Below, piece by piece: positions 48,052-60,262 of a stretch of DNA of 64,000 nt (position 1 is its first letter; each line of letters begins with the position of its first letter). The position numbers and the translations under genes are program-made. The notes under the pieces are model-generated. The model was not told the origin of the DNA and searched no databases. It was given only the letters and a program-made list of their open reading frames with translations. Origin of the DNA: Celoporthe dispersa (taxonomy: Eukaryota; Ascomycota; Sordariomycetes; Diaporthales; Cryphonectriaceae); the NCBI GenBank assembly GCA_016584495.1, contig WAID01000009.1, forward strand, positions 1,550,001 to 1,614,000. The letters run 5' to 3'.

Positions 48052-48731
48052 CTTTCACTGCTTGGTAGAGAGAAGAGGGCCTGTCGTCAGTTGTCTGCTT
48101 CAAGAAATCGACAAGAAAGGTTCGCTGACGAAAAATTTGGAGCGGTTGCTTAGTGGGGTTGAGATTCGAGTCCAGGTCCCTGCATCCCCCCACACTGGAG
48201 TGAACCCCTGTAAGCCCTGCGGGGGTCAGCTTGTAGAATACCCTAAAATTCCTGGTTCCGAAGCAGCAGTAGCAGCAGCAGCGGCTGCCTTGATCCTTAC
48301 AGAGGGTGTAAGAAGTAAGTAATACAAGGCTGCTGTAAATTTTTTTTATGTGAAGCCTCATTTCTGAAACAAACCTATTGCTTTCTTGTTCAAATTGAGG
48401 CTCAAGTCAGAAGAAGAGACACGGTCAAAACACGGTCGAACATAGTTGAAAACAGATTCTCATTGACTTGTACTGTAATAAATATCAATGCAGACAGCTT
48501 TGCAACAGGTTGGCAGCACTTTCATATTTTCGGTCCACACAAAACGACAGCCCTTGGTACACTATTTGCATGCATATGGTTGATAGTGTGCCAGGAATTT
48601 TGGTGCAACAATGATTGCATTCGAGATTTCACTAGAAGAATCACCCTCTCCGAAGTGCACAGCACTCCATCTTCATTTTCATTGTTAGGGAGGGACGGGA
48701 TGGGAGGCCAAACTCGTGTCTCTGGTCTTAA
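48052..48731. other. intergenic region between two leftward genes
   Basis: Upstream region of TRM6 and downstream of the 48732-50109 gene. A short AGC repeat at about 48263-48284 is present. No gene supported. Confidence 0.55.
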
Positions 48732-50109
48732 TCACTGATAATATTGTCAGCACATTGGTATCCGCGCGGCAAGACATTGATAAAATACTCACCTCATCAC
48801 GATAGCTGCCCTCAATATCCTCGACAGACCTACCATGGACTGGGCCAAAGAAGTGACCAGATTCTCCAGACCTCTTCTTCCCCTTGCCTTTGCCTGGTTT
48901 CTTAGACGAACCCTTGGTGGCGTCCGCACCATGCTTGTCTCTATCCATCCTATCCAGGACATTATTGGATGAGCTGACGTCCTCCTCCGTAATGTCTTGC
49001 TGAAGACGCGAATTCTCATAAACTGGAAGCCAGCAAGTCAGAGGTCCAGCCAGACGATACTGCAAACCCACCTGTGGACGGCAACGCAAGTAGACCCACT
49101 TACCCCTAAACGCGAACCCTCGGATGATATCCTCCTCATTGTACCTGCTCTTCGCTTCGTGACATTTCAGGCGTTTGTCGTTGAAGTGCTTCAGAGCTAC
49201 ATCGTTCTCAAACGGATGCTGGGTGAATTGCACTGGTTCGTTGATAGCAACAGCCTGGTGACTCAAATTACACCTGACGACGTACCATCCAGGTCCACAC
49301 CTCTCGTCAGCAAAGATGTAGTCCTCTTTCTCAACGTCGAAAAAATCAATCACATTCTTTGCACAGACCAAGGCGGTGTTGCTTGGGCCGGCTGCCTGCG
49401 CGGGGGTCTTGGGTCTCTTTGACGAAGGGCCAGGGTTGTGCTCCAGTTCTTCCGCCGAACTGACGCTCAAGGGCCGCTTGCCATTTTTTCGCTGTCCTCC
49501 AGCAGAGCCTGTATCTCCTTGTGAGACTGGGGCTCTGACGTCTCTTCGGACGCTTGATGGCCCGCCTTCATTTATCGTCCTAATCACGCCTGGTATAACT
49601 AGCGTCATCGGTGCTTCCGGTGCGCACCCTCCAACGCTCGGCGGCGGGCCCATGTTCAAAGTTGGTTCGAAGCGGGATACGGTCGGGGAAGTCTCCATGC
49701 CCAGGGGCATAGTGAAGGATCGGGCATCTGCGTTGTCGTCGTCGTACTCATCGTTGTTGTTGGTGGTGACTGGCAGGTCTACGGTGCGAACACTCGTAAT
49801 CGAGGTTTGATAGAGGCTCAATGCCTCGCGGAGCCAGGGCAGTTTTTCGTCGACGAAGCCGTAGAGAAGCTGCTCGGCCGTTTGCGCATTTTCTTTCTCG
49901 GTCATGATCCTTTGTAGACGATTCATCTTGAAGATGCTAGTATCGAACACATCTACTACCTTGGAGAAGCATGTAAGCAACTCATTGGTCAGTACGGGCT
50001 TCCAGTCTCTTTTCGTCCGGACGGCGAAATCAGAGATGGTGCTTTCTTCAGCCAGTAGCCGGCACACTTCAGCCTCATCGCTCCTATCGACTCTGCCGTT
50101 GGATGCCAT
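48732..50109 (-). CDS. fungal hypothetical protein with conserved central region
   Basis: I do not recognise a named family. The ATG at 50109 opens a helical N-terminal region (about 110 residues), followed by an Asp/Asn-rich and Ser/Pro-rich linker, basic SKRPKTP and then a conserved-looking segment: NVIDFFDVEKEDYIF, GPGWYVVRCN, VQFTQHPFEND.ALKHFN, then R.N.EDIIRGFAFR. That layout resembles fungal proteins of about 400 residues without known function. Proposed exons 50109-49104, 49022-48793 and 48734-48732; the first intron is 81 nt, in frame and stop-free. The second (58 nt, GTGAGT...ATCAG) puts a TGA directly after GAG, giving 412 residues. If that intron is retained, the frame runs on to 48685. 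A basic Lys/Gly stretch precedes the end. Confidence 0.65.
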
Positions 50110-51843
50110 TGGAACGGCCGCAAGAGTCCTCGCGGTCTACCGCTTCGAAGTAGACAAGCTAAAGAGCTTTGTGGAAAGGAAGGTTCTAGGCCACTGGGGA
50201 AAAGACCTGTTGAGCTTCTCTTAGAGGAAAGGCAGACTTGATCGGCTTTTGCAAGAGATACAGGAAAACAAGATGAGGAGGATAACCTGAGATACAGAGG
50301 CTTCTTTTTGGTAAGAAGGAAAGCGAACTACGTACGGGTTTTTATAGTGGTAGCTGACCCCAGTAAAACCGCAGGTGGGATTGGCGAGGAGACAGATGGA
50401 TGGTCAATCAGTGAGTGTAAAAATTTCATTCAGCATCGGTCAAGAGATTGAGGGTGGGAAAATGCTCAGATTGGCTGGACGAAACAGCCTCAGCCGCGCC
50501 AGGCGGTGGTTAACGGAAACCTTACAAGCACATGAAACAAGAATGGCCTGCATACTAGAGTGCTGAATAGGGCCTGAATGTCTTCAGCTCCCAGGCAAGT
50601 CTATGGATCATGCCTTGTGTTCAACAGCACTCCAAGTATTCCTCGAGTACTTGTCTAACTCCCAGGTGATTGAGCTGATTACATTTACATGACAGCACTC
50701 TAATTCCCCACAAGCCCCAACAGCTTCTCCTATACCCACCCAGAGAAACATCTCAGGAAAAAGTGCCTACCGAGGTAGGTATGCACGCACAGTCTATACC
50801 ATAGTAGGCAAATGCCGGAGGCACCAGCAGCCACCGCAGCCTCTCCATTCGCGGTCCACCTTGCATTGACCCTTAGGCTGCTTCCCAAGGTTGTTTCGTT
50901 CCACGTTTGTGCGGTACAGAGCATGTACTGCCTACCAAAGGGTTATTTCTGGTGTTGTGACTGCAACTATAAGGCCGTTATCACACATAAATGGAGCCAA
51001 TAACATGATAGAGTCGGTAACCAACCAATCAACGCACTTGATTATTATGCTCTTGGAACCAACGTGCATATCCAACCACACAGCCTCCCCTTCGCTTCCA
51101 GAGTGTCGGTAACCTCTAGTGTTACAACAGGCTTAGACCACCAGTTGCTGCCTGAACAATCGGAGGCCTCCCCGGATAAGTCTTTGGTCGACAGTGAGGT
51201 GTGTACTTGTTTTCACCCTTGCTCGTTAATCATGTGTTCAGCTTTTACTGGGAGGCGATGTGACAGTATGACGAAGTGCACTTTTTTTAATTGGGCGAGA
51301 GTAAAGACGAAAATTTGAACGAGAATTTATACGAGACTTTGTACGAGAATATGTACGAAATTTTTAACGATTGGACAAGTAGCGCCGTTAGTCTTTGGAT
51401 CTAAATAATCAGTTATTCGTTTCTATTTTACTTTAGTGAAGCATGAAAACACACCAGCTGAAAATTGCGGGCGCGCGAAGTCCTCAAAATTTGGGTACTT
51501 ACTTGAGTACTTGAGTAGGTTTTGCGGTGAGACCTGCGCAAAACCGTTATTCATTAGCAGGTGCCTGTTTCTCCAGATGGCTCTATGCTTGGAAAAATCC
51601 TGATCATTTCTGAAGACCTGCACTATCCAATGTAGACAATATCTGTGAATTATAGTCGTACAGGTATGTAGAGTTCTCTGAGAAGGTAGTCTAACCATGC
51701 AAGTTTTCCGCTGCAAGATCCTGGGAGGTTCTACATGCAATTTTCGTGACGTCTCGTATGTCCTAGCCAGATCGTCGAAAGCCTGGCCATGACACTGATA
51801 TACAAAGACACAACCTCCCGGGCCAGAGCACGAGGCAGGCCAT
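50110..51843. other. AT-rich intergenic region with a decayed-looking tandem repeat
   Basis: No supportable gene. The first 250 bases are the upstream region of the preceding gene. AT-rich from about 50.58 kb on, with TACTTGAGTA-type motifs at 51495-51520 and the 12-bp tandem repeat listed separately. Confidence 0.5.
51307..51370 (+). repeat. 12-bp imperfect tandem repeat, five copies plus
   Basis: ACGA recurs at exactly 12-base spacing at 51307, 51319, 51331, 51343, 51355 and 51367, each followed by an AT-rich eight-base stretch (ACGAGAATTTAT-like). Read in the frame starting GAC at 51306 it gives an LYEN/LYET-like tetrapeptide repeat running into FNDW and a stop at about 51405. Confidence 0.85.
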
Positions 51844-53686
51844 TTACAGATCAGCCTCATCCATGTTCCTCACGAACATGCTGTACCACTGCACGCCCTT
51901 GACATGTGCTCGCATGCTGACGCGCTCGTCGACAGTATGAACACCACCAAGGCCGGAGTCCTGATCCTCGTCATAGCCAGGGCCGTATCGGTAGATATTG
52001 CTTGTCAGTCCCCAGTAGTATCTCGTATCTTGGGCAAGAGTTAGCGTTTGCAGGAAACTCGTGCGAGCTCCGTGGCAGGAGTTTTTCTTACCTGTGTTGC
52101 CAGTCGACAATGCCGGTGCCATGATCAATTCCTCCCCATAGAGAGCACGCGTGGTCCCCGACAAGACGGACCAGGCGTTCGTCTCGCCGTCATAGGTGAA
52201 AGGTGAAACAGGAGCAGGCTCTAGAGTCGAGTTGAACGCCACCTTGAGCGTGATAGAGCTGGGCGTCTCTCCTTCGTCCTCTGGGAAGGCATGCAGGGTG
52301 AGATTGAACTTCTTAGCCACATGCGCCGCGACCTTTGTGATGTGTGCCTTGACATCTGAAGGGTGGTCGCCGACATTGACGCGGTGGTTAACGGTAAGGA
52401 CAGTCCGCTCCGGCAAGGCGTTGATCTTAGCACCACCTCCAATGAGATCTGCTGCCTGGGACGTCGTGAACAGGTATTTGATGGAGTCCGAGATTTTGGC
52501 CGCCTCCAGAGCCAGCTTGTCCTTCTTGTGACACACGTCCGCATCTCCGGACTCGCGGTGCCGCAGCTCCTTCTTCAGCTTGTGTGGGAAGTCTGACGCG
52601 TAGGCAGCACCGCACTGAAGCAGGCCCAGGGTGGGATTATTGTCATGGATATGTGGCTCGTAGGTGTTGGCCTCGAGATGCGTGATAAGCTCGCCCATGA
52701 CACCGATGCCGTTGTGTTTTGGGGGCACGGAGGAGTGGCCGCCAGGCATTCGAACGATGACATCAACGTCAATGTAACCCTTCTCTGCAACTGCAGGCAG
52801 GGGAGAAGATGGTTCCCCACTGCTTCATCAGGCCCGAGCCCTCGTCGACAATAACTGCCGCTCCGTCCCTGCCATACTTGGCCAGGATAGCCTCTGCGAG
52901 GTGGCCAGCGCCTTGGGCACCCGAGATCTCCTCGTCAAAGCCGAACGACAGCACCAAGGATCTCTTGGGCTTGAACCCAGCATCAATCAACAACTCGACC
53001 GCTTCCAAGATCCCGATCAGGTTGTTCTTGCAATCAGAGGAACCGCGACCCCAGAGATGGCGACCGTCAAACTGGCCGCTCCACGGTGGGTATGTCCACT
53101 GCCCGATGGTCGACAGCTCGACAGGGACGGTATCCTGGTGCGCCATGAGCACAGTCGGCTTGAGGCTCGCGTCGGAACCCGCCCAGGTGAACAGCAGCCC
53201 GTGGGTGTTGACCTTGTCCAGCTGCAGCGTGCTGTAGACAAGGGGGAACGTCCGCTCCAGATACTGCGCGAGGTCGAACATGACATCCCAGCGCGGGTCC
53301 TCGCCGATGGGGCCCATGGTGTCATACGACTGCGTCGGGATCTGCACGGCGCCGGCCAGACGGGGCACGCTGGCGTTGAGAAACTGGGGCGAGGCGAGGT
53401 ACTCATCCATCGAGTCCAGCGCGGGGCTCTTCTGGCCTGGGAAGAGAGGGTCAACCTGCCGGCATTGCTGGGCAAAGTCTGTTCGATGGTGCGGGCGATG
53501 GAACGGAAAGAAGGTGCCCAGGAAGGACATTGTCCAACATAGCCGCAGGAGGGCGATTGCAGCGAGCGCAGCCCATAGTCTTGGCCACCTGGAACGCGAC
53601 GACGGTGATGAGGTCGTCTCGATGTTGCGCGCCTCTACTGTAGGACTCTGGCCCTCGATTAGGGGCAGCTTTTCGTTAGATACCAT
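51844..53686 (-). CDS. M20-family metallopeptidase, carboxypeptidase S (Cps1)-like, one apparent frameshift
   Basis: Predicted zinc carboxypeptidase of the vacuolar/secretory lumen. Exons 53686-52092 and 52028-51844; intron 63 nt. A charged N-terminal tail precedes one membrane segment (about residues 38-58, LWAALAAIALLRLCWTMSFLG), as in type II anchored Cps1. Metal and catalytic motifs: LMAHQDTVPV, WGRGSSDCKNN, FDEEISGA, DEGSG and the C-terminal GGVHTVDERV, with NTDTRYYWGL across the intron. The frame shifts after GTIFS: the G4 on the plus strand at 52800-52803 (sense C4) must be one base shorter to give LPAVAEKGYIDVDV and RMPGGHSS. The corrected length is 592 residues in exact phase. Another M20 member such as a Gly-Xaa dipeptidase is possible. 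Confidence 0.9.
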
Positions 53687-54837
53687 TGTCTTTGAGCTTG
53701 TGAGGTTCCTTCACACTGTCGTCAATGACAGAGGATAATTGTTAATTAGAAAGAAAGGAAGAGGAGGGGGAATAAACATCGATTGATGCGCAAGACGCCG
53801 GGAATATAACCCGAGTGGAGATCATACTAGCCGTAAATATATGATAGCATCGCCTTTTGTCGATAAGTATGAAGCAGACAAGGATCTCTCATTGCCGCTT
53901 CTCTCCGCTATCGCTCCTGACGCTACTGTACCACTGTGACCGGGCAATGCTTGGCAAATGCTTGAACTGCTATAAGACTCGGCTTATTGTGCCGCTGCGC
54001 AATAAATTTATCCAGCTCATGGGTAGCTGAGCAGTACCAGCAACGCCAGAATACTGCAGTACGGCCCAACTCCTCTGGCACCCGCAGTCATGAATTCAGC
54101 CATGGAGAAACCTTGAGTGAAAGTGCCCTGTCGTTCAAAAATCGAAGTGAGGCAGGTGTAGCAAACCAGCTTGAACAGGCCACTGGGCGTAGTGCACAAG
54201 TGATTAATAGGGGATGATTTTCATCTATTGCCATTCGAAGGAATGGCTTGATCATGACTTTATCTGCCAGGATAGCGATCTTGGTCTTCCACTCTTGGTA
54301 ATCAAATGTGTGGTTGGCCATCCTTGGCTGTATATATGTATATATATAATAATAATAATCCTTGTTTAATCCTTTTTTGAGACGTTGTCTTGTAAACACT
54401 ACAAGCTCCTTCGGAGTGGTGTATTGAGGAAATTTTTGTATGTTGCTGCAGTCACAGACTCAACATCTACGATTCATCTAAACATACTTCGGTATAGAGT
54501 TTGCCTCTTATTGATAGTAGCTTGTAATCCAGCAATTAGTGCTCTCTTTTTAGCGTCAACCAGATTCATCTTTGGTTCTCGAGTAGACTTTTGATTATTT
54601 GGTATGTATGGGAATTATCCGACTTTACCATATATTACCTATTAGAGGATGAGCCCTCCCTCCGTTCCTCACCCCTCTTCTTTTTCTCTTGTACCAAGTA
54701 CATCCGAGCCAAAGTGCGACGATACCCTTATGCTTTGCCCGTCTCCTCCTTCCTTGACCAGACGTTGCTGTTGGCCGAAGTAGACAAACCTCATTGCCAC
54801 AAGCTCCCTTGTCGTGTTAGTCGGGGTGCAAGAGACC
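53687..54837. other. intergenic region
   Basis: Upstream of the M20 gene and downstream of the tetraspanin gene. It has an AT/AAT simple repeat at about 54332-54357. A minus-strand frame at 54088-54399 looks like chance. No gene supported. Confidence 0.5.
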
Positions 54838-55921
54838 TCAGTCATCTCGCCAGTCATTCCGTTCTGGATACAGACCAGATGGCTCAACCCTCGGGCCCCT
54901 TTCACCGCTACTGCCCTCAATCGCGCCATATCGCCGCTCACTCTCCTGCCCAGCCTCACCAACCTCTTCATCCACTTCCTGGATCTGTGCACCATTGCCG
55001 GTAAGCAGTGGCCGAGAGGCAGATCCTCCTCTTGAACCATCCCGCTGTGCCCAATGTTGTGATAGAATAGCACCCCACGAGAACCCCGAATTCCGTCCAG
55101 CGAACCGCCTCGCGAGGAGGATACTCAAGACCTAGCACAAAATGGTGTTAGCATATTATCCAAAAAAAAAAAAAAAAAAAGGAAGAAGAAGAGAAGAAGA
55201 CTTGTACATGCGGGAGAGGGAAGAGACTCACCTGCACCACACCCACAGCAAGCACCACCCCAAAATCCACCCCAGCGTTCCTCCGCAGCACATCAGCCCA
55301 GGGCCCACGACAGGCCAGCGTCCTGTCGAACCTCGAAGCACACTGCACGGCCGCCGGTGGGAACGGCCACGCCATGTCGCGCACGCTGCGGAAGCCGCAG
55401 CACTGAAAAAGCCTCCTGGATGGCACGGATGGAACCGGCGTCCTTGGCGCGGAAGAGGTGCTGCCATCGCGTGGAGAGCTCGCAGTCCCTGGAGGCGCTG
55501 GGCGCGAAGTCTGTGACGAAGAGAGTCGCTAGGATTGTGGTGAAGATGGCCTGGAGGACCTGCAGGATGAGGGGGCCAGTGAGTTTGAGCAGGGGTTTGT
55601 TGGAAACGGCGCGGGCGGACTGGCGCGCGAGGTAGGGGAGGATGAGGACATTGCCTGCTGCGAGGAGGGGTAGGAGGATCGTCAAGAAGGTGAGGGCTGG
55701 TGAGAGCGGGAGGGAAAGGGTGACGCTGTTGACGTGCTCATAACTGGCAGAAGATGGCTGTCAGTGCCTGGGCGCCAGCGGTGCGTTGTGGGTTCATTCA
55801 CATGGCGACTGCCACAAGGGCAAGAATGATCTTAACGACGGAGTAAGTTCACGTTCGTCCGAGCCTCATGAATTCGAACAGCTGTACTTACAAGGAAGAA
55901 TATAGGGATGAGTGGTGTCAT
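54838..55921 (-). CDS. fungal tetraspanin, one apparent frameshift
   Basis: Predicted four-pass membrane protein organising membrane microdomains, related to fungal Tsp3/Pls1-type tetraspanins. Exons inferred: 55921-55892 (30 nt), 55830-55802 (29 nt), 55743-55232, 55131-54838; introns 61, 58 and 100 nt. The tiny first exons join to give MTPLIPIFFLIILALVAVAI as TM1, then LSLPLSPALT, typical of the group. TM2 and TM3 follow (FLTILLPLLAAGNVLIL; GPLILQVLQAIFTTILATLFV). The large loop carries the hallmark CCG with later cysteines, and TM4 is VVLAVGVVQVLSILLA. The CCG is in frame only if the A5 at 55406-55410 (sense T5) is one too long; the product is then 287 residues with exact phase. A charged cytoplasmic tail follows. 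Confidence 0.85.
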
Positions 55922-56303
55922 ATTTGTCGCTGGGCTTGCAATTTTTTTCCAGGTGTCGATGTTGATGACTGTCAGGGTCGCGAGGCTGGCAGGGCTCAAT
56001 CGTTGTGCTGAGGAAGAAGCCCGTGGGAGTTGAGGAGGGGTTGAAAGCTTCAGCGTCTGACAGTAAGTATCCAAGTACTTATACTTATGATGTAACTTTT
56101 ATGCAGTGTGCCTCCGAAAATCTGCTCTGATATGCAGGAGGCCTTCCACACGCATTCCTTCAGGGAAGTACCGCAGTACCTTTTGGAGATGGACACCGGT
56201 CCGCTGCAGGCAACCAATAGCAGCGCGCTTCTTTGACACATTGAGCAAATTCAAAACAGCTGAGAAAACTAACACTCGATGTATCATTTTCTGTGTGCCG
56301 ATT
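55922..56303. other. tetraspanin upstream region
   Basis: Short space between the tetraspanin start and the 3' end of the next leftward gene. AAGTACTTATACTTATG-type motifs lie at 56070-56086. No gene seen. Confidence 0.55.
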
Positions 56304-58299
56304 TTACGATTCTCTCTCCATCTCCACGCGGAATCCGCGGCTGGTCAAGCTTGTCACAACAAGCCCACCATTGCCAGTATCTGTGTTCAGCTCGAAGACA
56401 AAGTCGTCGATGCTGTCAAACCCATACGGAAACCTATCCATGTTGGCCCAAGTCTGACAGCTCTGCCCAGGCCACGCGAACTGCGCATCATTTTCTGCAG
56501 CGGACTCGGCAGTCCCGGTATCGAAGACAGCTCGCCACGCCCAGATGGCCTGGGTCTCATTCACTTCTGCCTCGAGGTTTGTAGGATACAGGCGTGGTCG
56601 CACAGGCGTCCCAGATCCAGCTATCGCTGACGATGCGTACAGATCGCCTACGTCGTAGCCGCGGACAACCCAGTTGGAGATGTTCAGGCCTGGACCGTCA
56701 TCTACCGAGAGCGTGATGGTTGAGCCGGACGAGGCATCTGTGAACGTACCCGTCATCCCCATTGCGGCTACCTCGTCCTTGCCGGCTTGCTCGATCGCTG
56801 GGAGGAGGGTAGCGAGAAGCTGGGAGAGGATCGAGAAGCTCAGCTGGAAGTCTGCCTCAGCTCCTGAGGTCAGGACGGTAACCACCAAGTCGTAGTCAGG
56901 GACCAGACAGAGCTTTGAGTGATAGTCTCCAATATCGCCTCCTTTGGTGTACAACTCTATGAGTCGGTTGTCCGTTGTCTGTAAAGAGCACGGATGTGAG
57001 ATTCTGCTAGCCTGTGTACGCCATTGAGACCTCGATCTCACGCCTCATACTACTCACCAAATTTGTGGTCCGAAGAATCTCCCACGGCGCTCCCATACCT
57101 CTACCGAAGGTCGAAGTCGACGAAACAGTCTTCATCCATTTTCTTGTTCCGGATGCACCGAGAAGACTGCCGTTAAGAATCGCCGAGCCTAATGTGATCA
57201 AGTCGTTTGGAGTAGAGTAGAAGCCTCCGACGCTGGTAAATGATGAGCCGTCAGTAGACTCATGAAAGCAGTACGTTCGAGAATGCTCCAGATTCTTACG
57301 GCGTGTCCCATCCCAAATCAACACCCCACCAGTCCTCTTCGACACCCTCATTGGGGACGAAGGCTTGTGAGAGCGAGGTCGGTGGTGTCCCGATGGTGGT
57401 ATTCACCAGGCCTAAAGGGCTCAGGATGATCTCCTGGACATAGTCGCTGTAAGTCAGATTCGAGACCTTCTCGAGCACGAACCCCAACACGACAAAGCCC
57501 AAGTTCGAGTACATTGGCGTAGTGAAAGGTGCGTAGACGGGATGGTGCTTGCCAAAATCCTGGAAGAACTCAGAGTCAGGACAAGGCGGCAGGCCATACA
57601 GGCCCTGGCAGCCAGGAGTAGAATTGTTTGCGAGCGCAGGAAAGCCGAGGGAGGTCCAGACTTCCGGGATGTTGGCCAGATCGAACATCACTATTCCCCG
57701 TTAAAAACGGACAAGGAGGAATAACCTTGACCATGGTGCTTCAGTGGCTGTTGGGTTGACTTACGATCCAGCCCGATTCCAGACATATGCGAGGCCAGAG
57801 CACCGATAGTGATGTCGTCCCAGCTCACTGCAGTCACAGCATTGCTCGCCTTATCAGCAGCTTGAAGGTTTCGAAGCTCTGGGATGTAGTCTGTCACGGC
57901 ATCGTCCATCCTGATCCCCGCTTTGAGGACACCGAGAGCAGTGAATATTTTGGAAATACTGCCCACACGATAAATCGTGTTCCCATCCACGAATGTGGTG
58001 GAGTTGGCCTGTCGGACGGGGGGCGTGTAGTGTAGGTCGACCAGATGATCAGGTTCATGGATCGACCTGACAGAGACGGAAACGGCCGAGCCTGTGAAGG
58101 GGGAGGTGAGTCCTGAGAAGTACCCTTCGAACTGAGAAACGGCAGACTGAACTGGTCCACTCGAGGAGGGGTTTGTGGGCGCTGGCAGGACGGAGCCAAG
58201 GGGTGGACAGTGGCCATCGAGCCCGCCCAGGGCAGTACCCAGGAGGAGGAACACGATCAGGAGCATTGGAAGCTCAAAAACAAGTTGTGGGCTTCGCAT
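56304..58299 (-). CDS. secreted class-C beta-lactamase-related serine hydrolase
   Basis: Predicted extracellular serine hydrolase of the beta-lactamase/penicillin-binding-protein class C fold, a group in fungi that includes esterases, transesterases and peptidases. Exons 58299-57765, 57690-57300, 57232-57058 and 56978-56304; introns 74, 67 and 79 nt, giving 591 residues without frameshift. The ATG at 58299 starts a signal peptide (PMLLIVFLLLGTALG). The catalytic Ser-x-x-Lys is SISK in YRVGSISKIFTALG, the Tyr-x-Asn motif is YSN in PMYSNLGFVVLG, and GGFYSTPNDL follows. The C-terminal 200 residues form the additional beta-rich domain usual in these fungal proteins, with several potential N-glycosylation sites. 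Substrate unknown. Confidence 0.9.
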
Positions 58300-60262
58300 G
58301 GTGGAAAAGCAGCCGGTCAGCACACATGAGGACTTCTGAAGTGAAGTGTAGAATTGAAAAAGGAATGAAGAGGGCGCTGATGGCAAGAGCTACTCTTGCA
58401 TCTCACCCCCCCCCGGCTCCTAAGTATGTAGAAAAGGCAGGCACGACTCCAGGACCAGGACGATCCACTTGACATTAGTGTCACCACGGCTCATATCGAA
58501 CGTGTGACTACACTAATGTTTATACTTGCCGTTGTTTTGCTTGGCGAGATCATCTCACAAACCTGGCTCCTCTCCTCTCCGTAGCACACGATGCCGCAAA
58601 CAGCCAAGGATGCAATCCCGTTTCGAGAGTGTCTTTATGTTTCTCCTCTGAGGCAGTTCTTGCCTTGGGACCGAAACAATGCGAACTACAGCATCATGTA
58701 GGAGAAAAAGGTCTGTCAAATAGGAACAGTGGCTCAAGGAGGAACTCAAATGACAGACATCACAGTCTGTGTGGAGTGTGGTTCCAGGGACGAAGACATG
58801 ATGTATGCTCCTAACCAAGGACTGTGTTGGGGAGTGTAGCGGAGAAGACGTCAACGATAGTAGGATTCGAGACGTATTGTGGACTGGGTCTTGTACTGAT
58901 TCAACTTGGCTCCTAATGTGAGCCATGCCTACCATTGTATCTCCTGGAAAGTCAAAGGGCTCCTCCTGCATTCAAGTCAGTCCATGGTCATCGAGAGCAG
59001 GATCATCCCCTTGCCATTCCCCAGCCTCCGCCCCCGCCCAGGACGCAGAAGAGTCATGCAGGAGTCCCGGCAGATGACGCAAGATGGACGATGGAATTAA
59101 CATAGGTGCGTGTGTCATTGCGTTCACTCGAGAGTTGTAGGCTGCTTGCATTCTCTAGAGAGCAACCTGGATGTACAGCCTGACCGGGCTTGAAACAGGC
59201 AGGAAAAGCTGTCACAAATTTTGTTATCTCAAAATTTTCGTTGCATCAGGTTTCATCGGTATCGTGCTATTATCGAACGTGTGGTGCAGGCAGGCCTGGT
59301 CGTGGTGACAGGCTTCGGGATGGATGCAGTGGACGTTGCATTAGGCATTGGTGGTGGGGATACCTTGGGACACGTGTGGTGGCGCTTCTCGCTCTTATTG
59401 TACCCTGTCCTGCCCGTCACGACGGTGAATTCCAGAATCCAGGGTCCAGGCTGCCCAGGTGTGGGCTAGGGCCTGAGGTTAGGGCCTGGGTTGAGCCTGA
59501 AAGTGGGTTCCGCTGGGTCCAAACCACCTGGTGCTGCTACCACTAGAGTACTACTGACCACCACCACCGCTGTGCCCAGAGCAAAGCGGCGCGCCTGAGC
59601 ACATCGACGGCAGGGTAGAGTGGAGTCCATCACCTAAGTATCATGTATTGTGCCCACCGCCCAGCGCCCACTGAGGAAGCAGTAGACATGCGGGCTTCGG
59701 AGTTATGCTCCCGGTGACCCCATCTTCATCCTCGTCTCCAACCTCCAACCTCCATGTTTCTAAGATTCGACCTCGACCGACTCCCTAAGCTTCTGGCCAT
59801 CGAGTACGGAACAGACTCGACAACCTCGGAGCTTAAACCTTCAGGGCCGCATCCTTCCTTTATCCATCCGTTCGCATAGCGCAGCATACCTCCAGAGCTC
59901 GAGCGCTGCTTCACAACTGCAGCCTGCTTAATTGTATTTGTGCGATTCATTATCGACCTTCTTCTGGTTGTCGCAATCTGGGTCGGGACAGGTCGCCTGA
60001 ATTCAAAGCCTGAGCGACAACAATATCCTCTGGCTCGAACCTTTGTGACACAAGCAGGAACTCAACAAGAATTGAGCACCAACGGAATCGTTACGGCCGC
60101 CTGCCACCAGTGCAGTACCAACTCCCGTTTGCGAGACCCCCAAAAACAGACTCGACCTTTCGCTTCTGTGATCACATCCTACACTCCTCGGCCCACCGAC
60201 CCAACACGACGCATCAGGACCACGGGCGCGTGGTGCTGAACAAGGCAGAGGAGAACATCATA
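58300..60262. other. long divergent intergenic region upstream of BUD6
   Basis: Nearly 2 kb between the beta-lactamase-like gene and BUD6, both transcribed outward. A run of about nine C lies near 58407-58416. Open frames are short and lack family features. The last few hundred bases are probably BUD6 leader. Confidence 0.5.

Noticed and set aside
54088..54399. 103-codon open frame on the minus strand
   Set aside because: Poly-Tyr start comes from an AT simple repeat; no domain, signal or conserved pattern.
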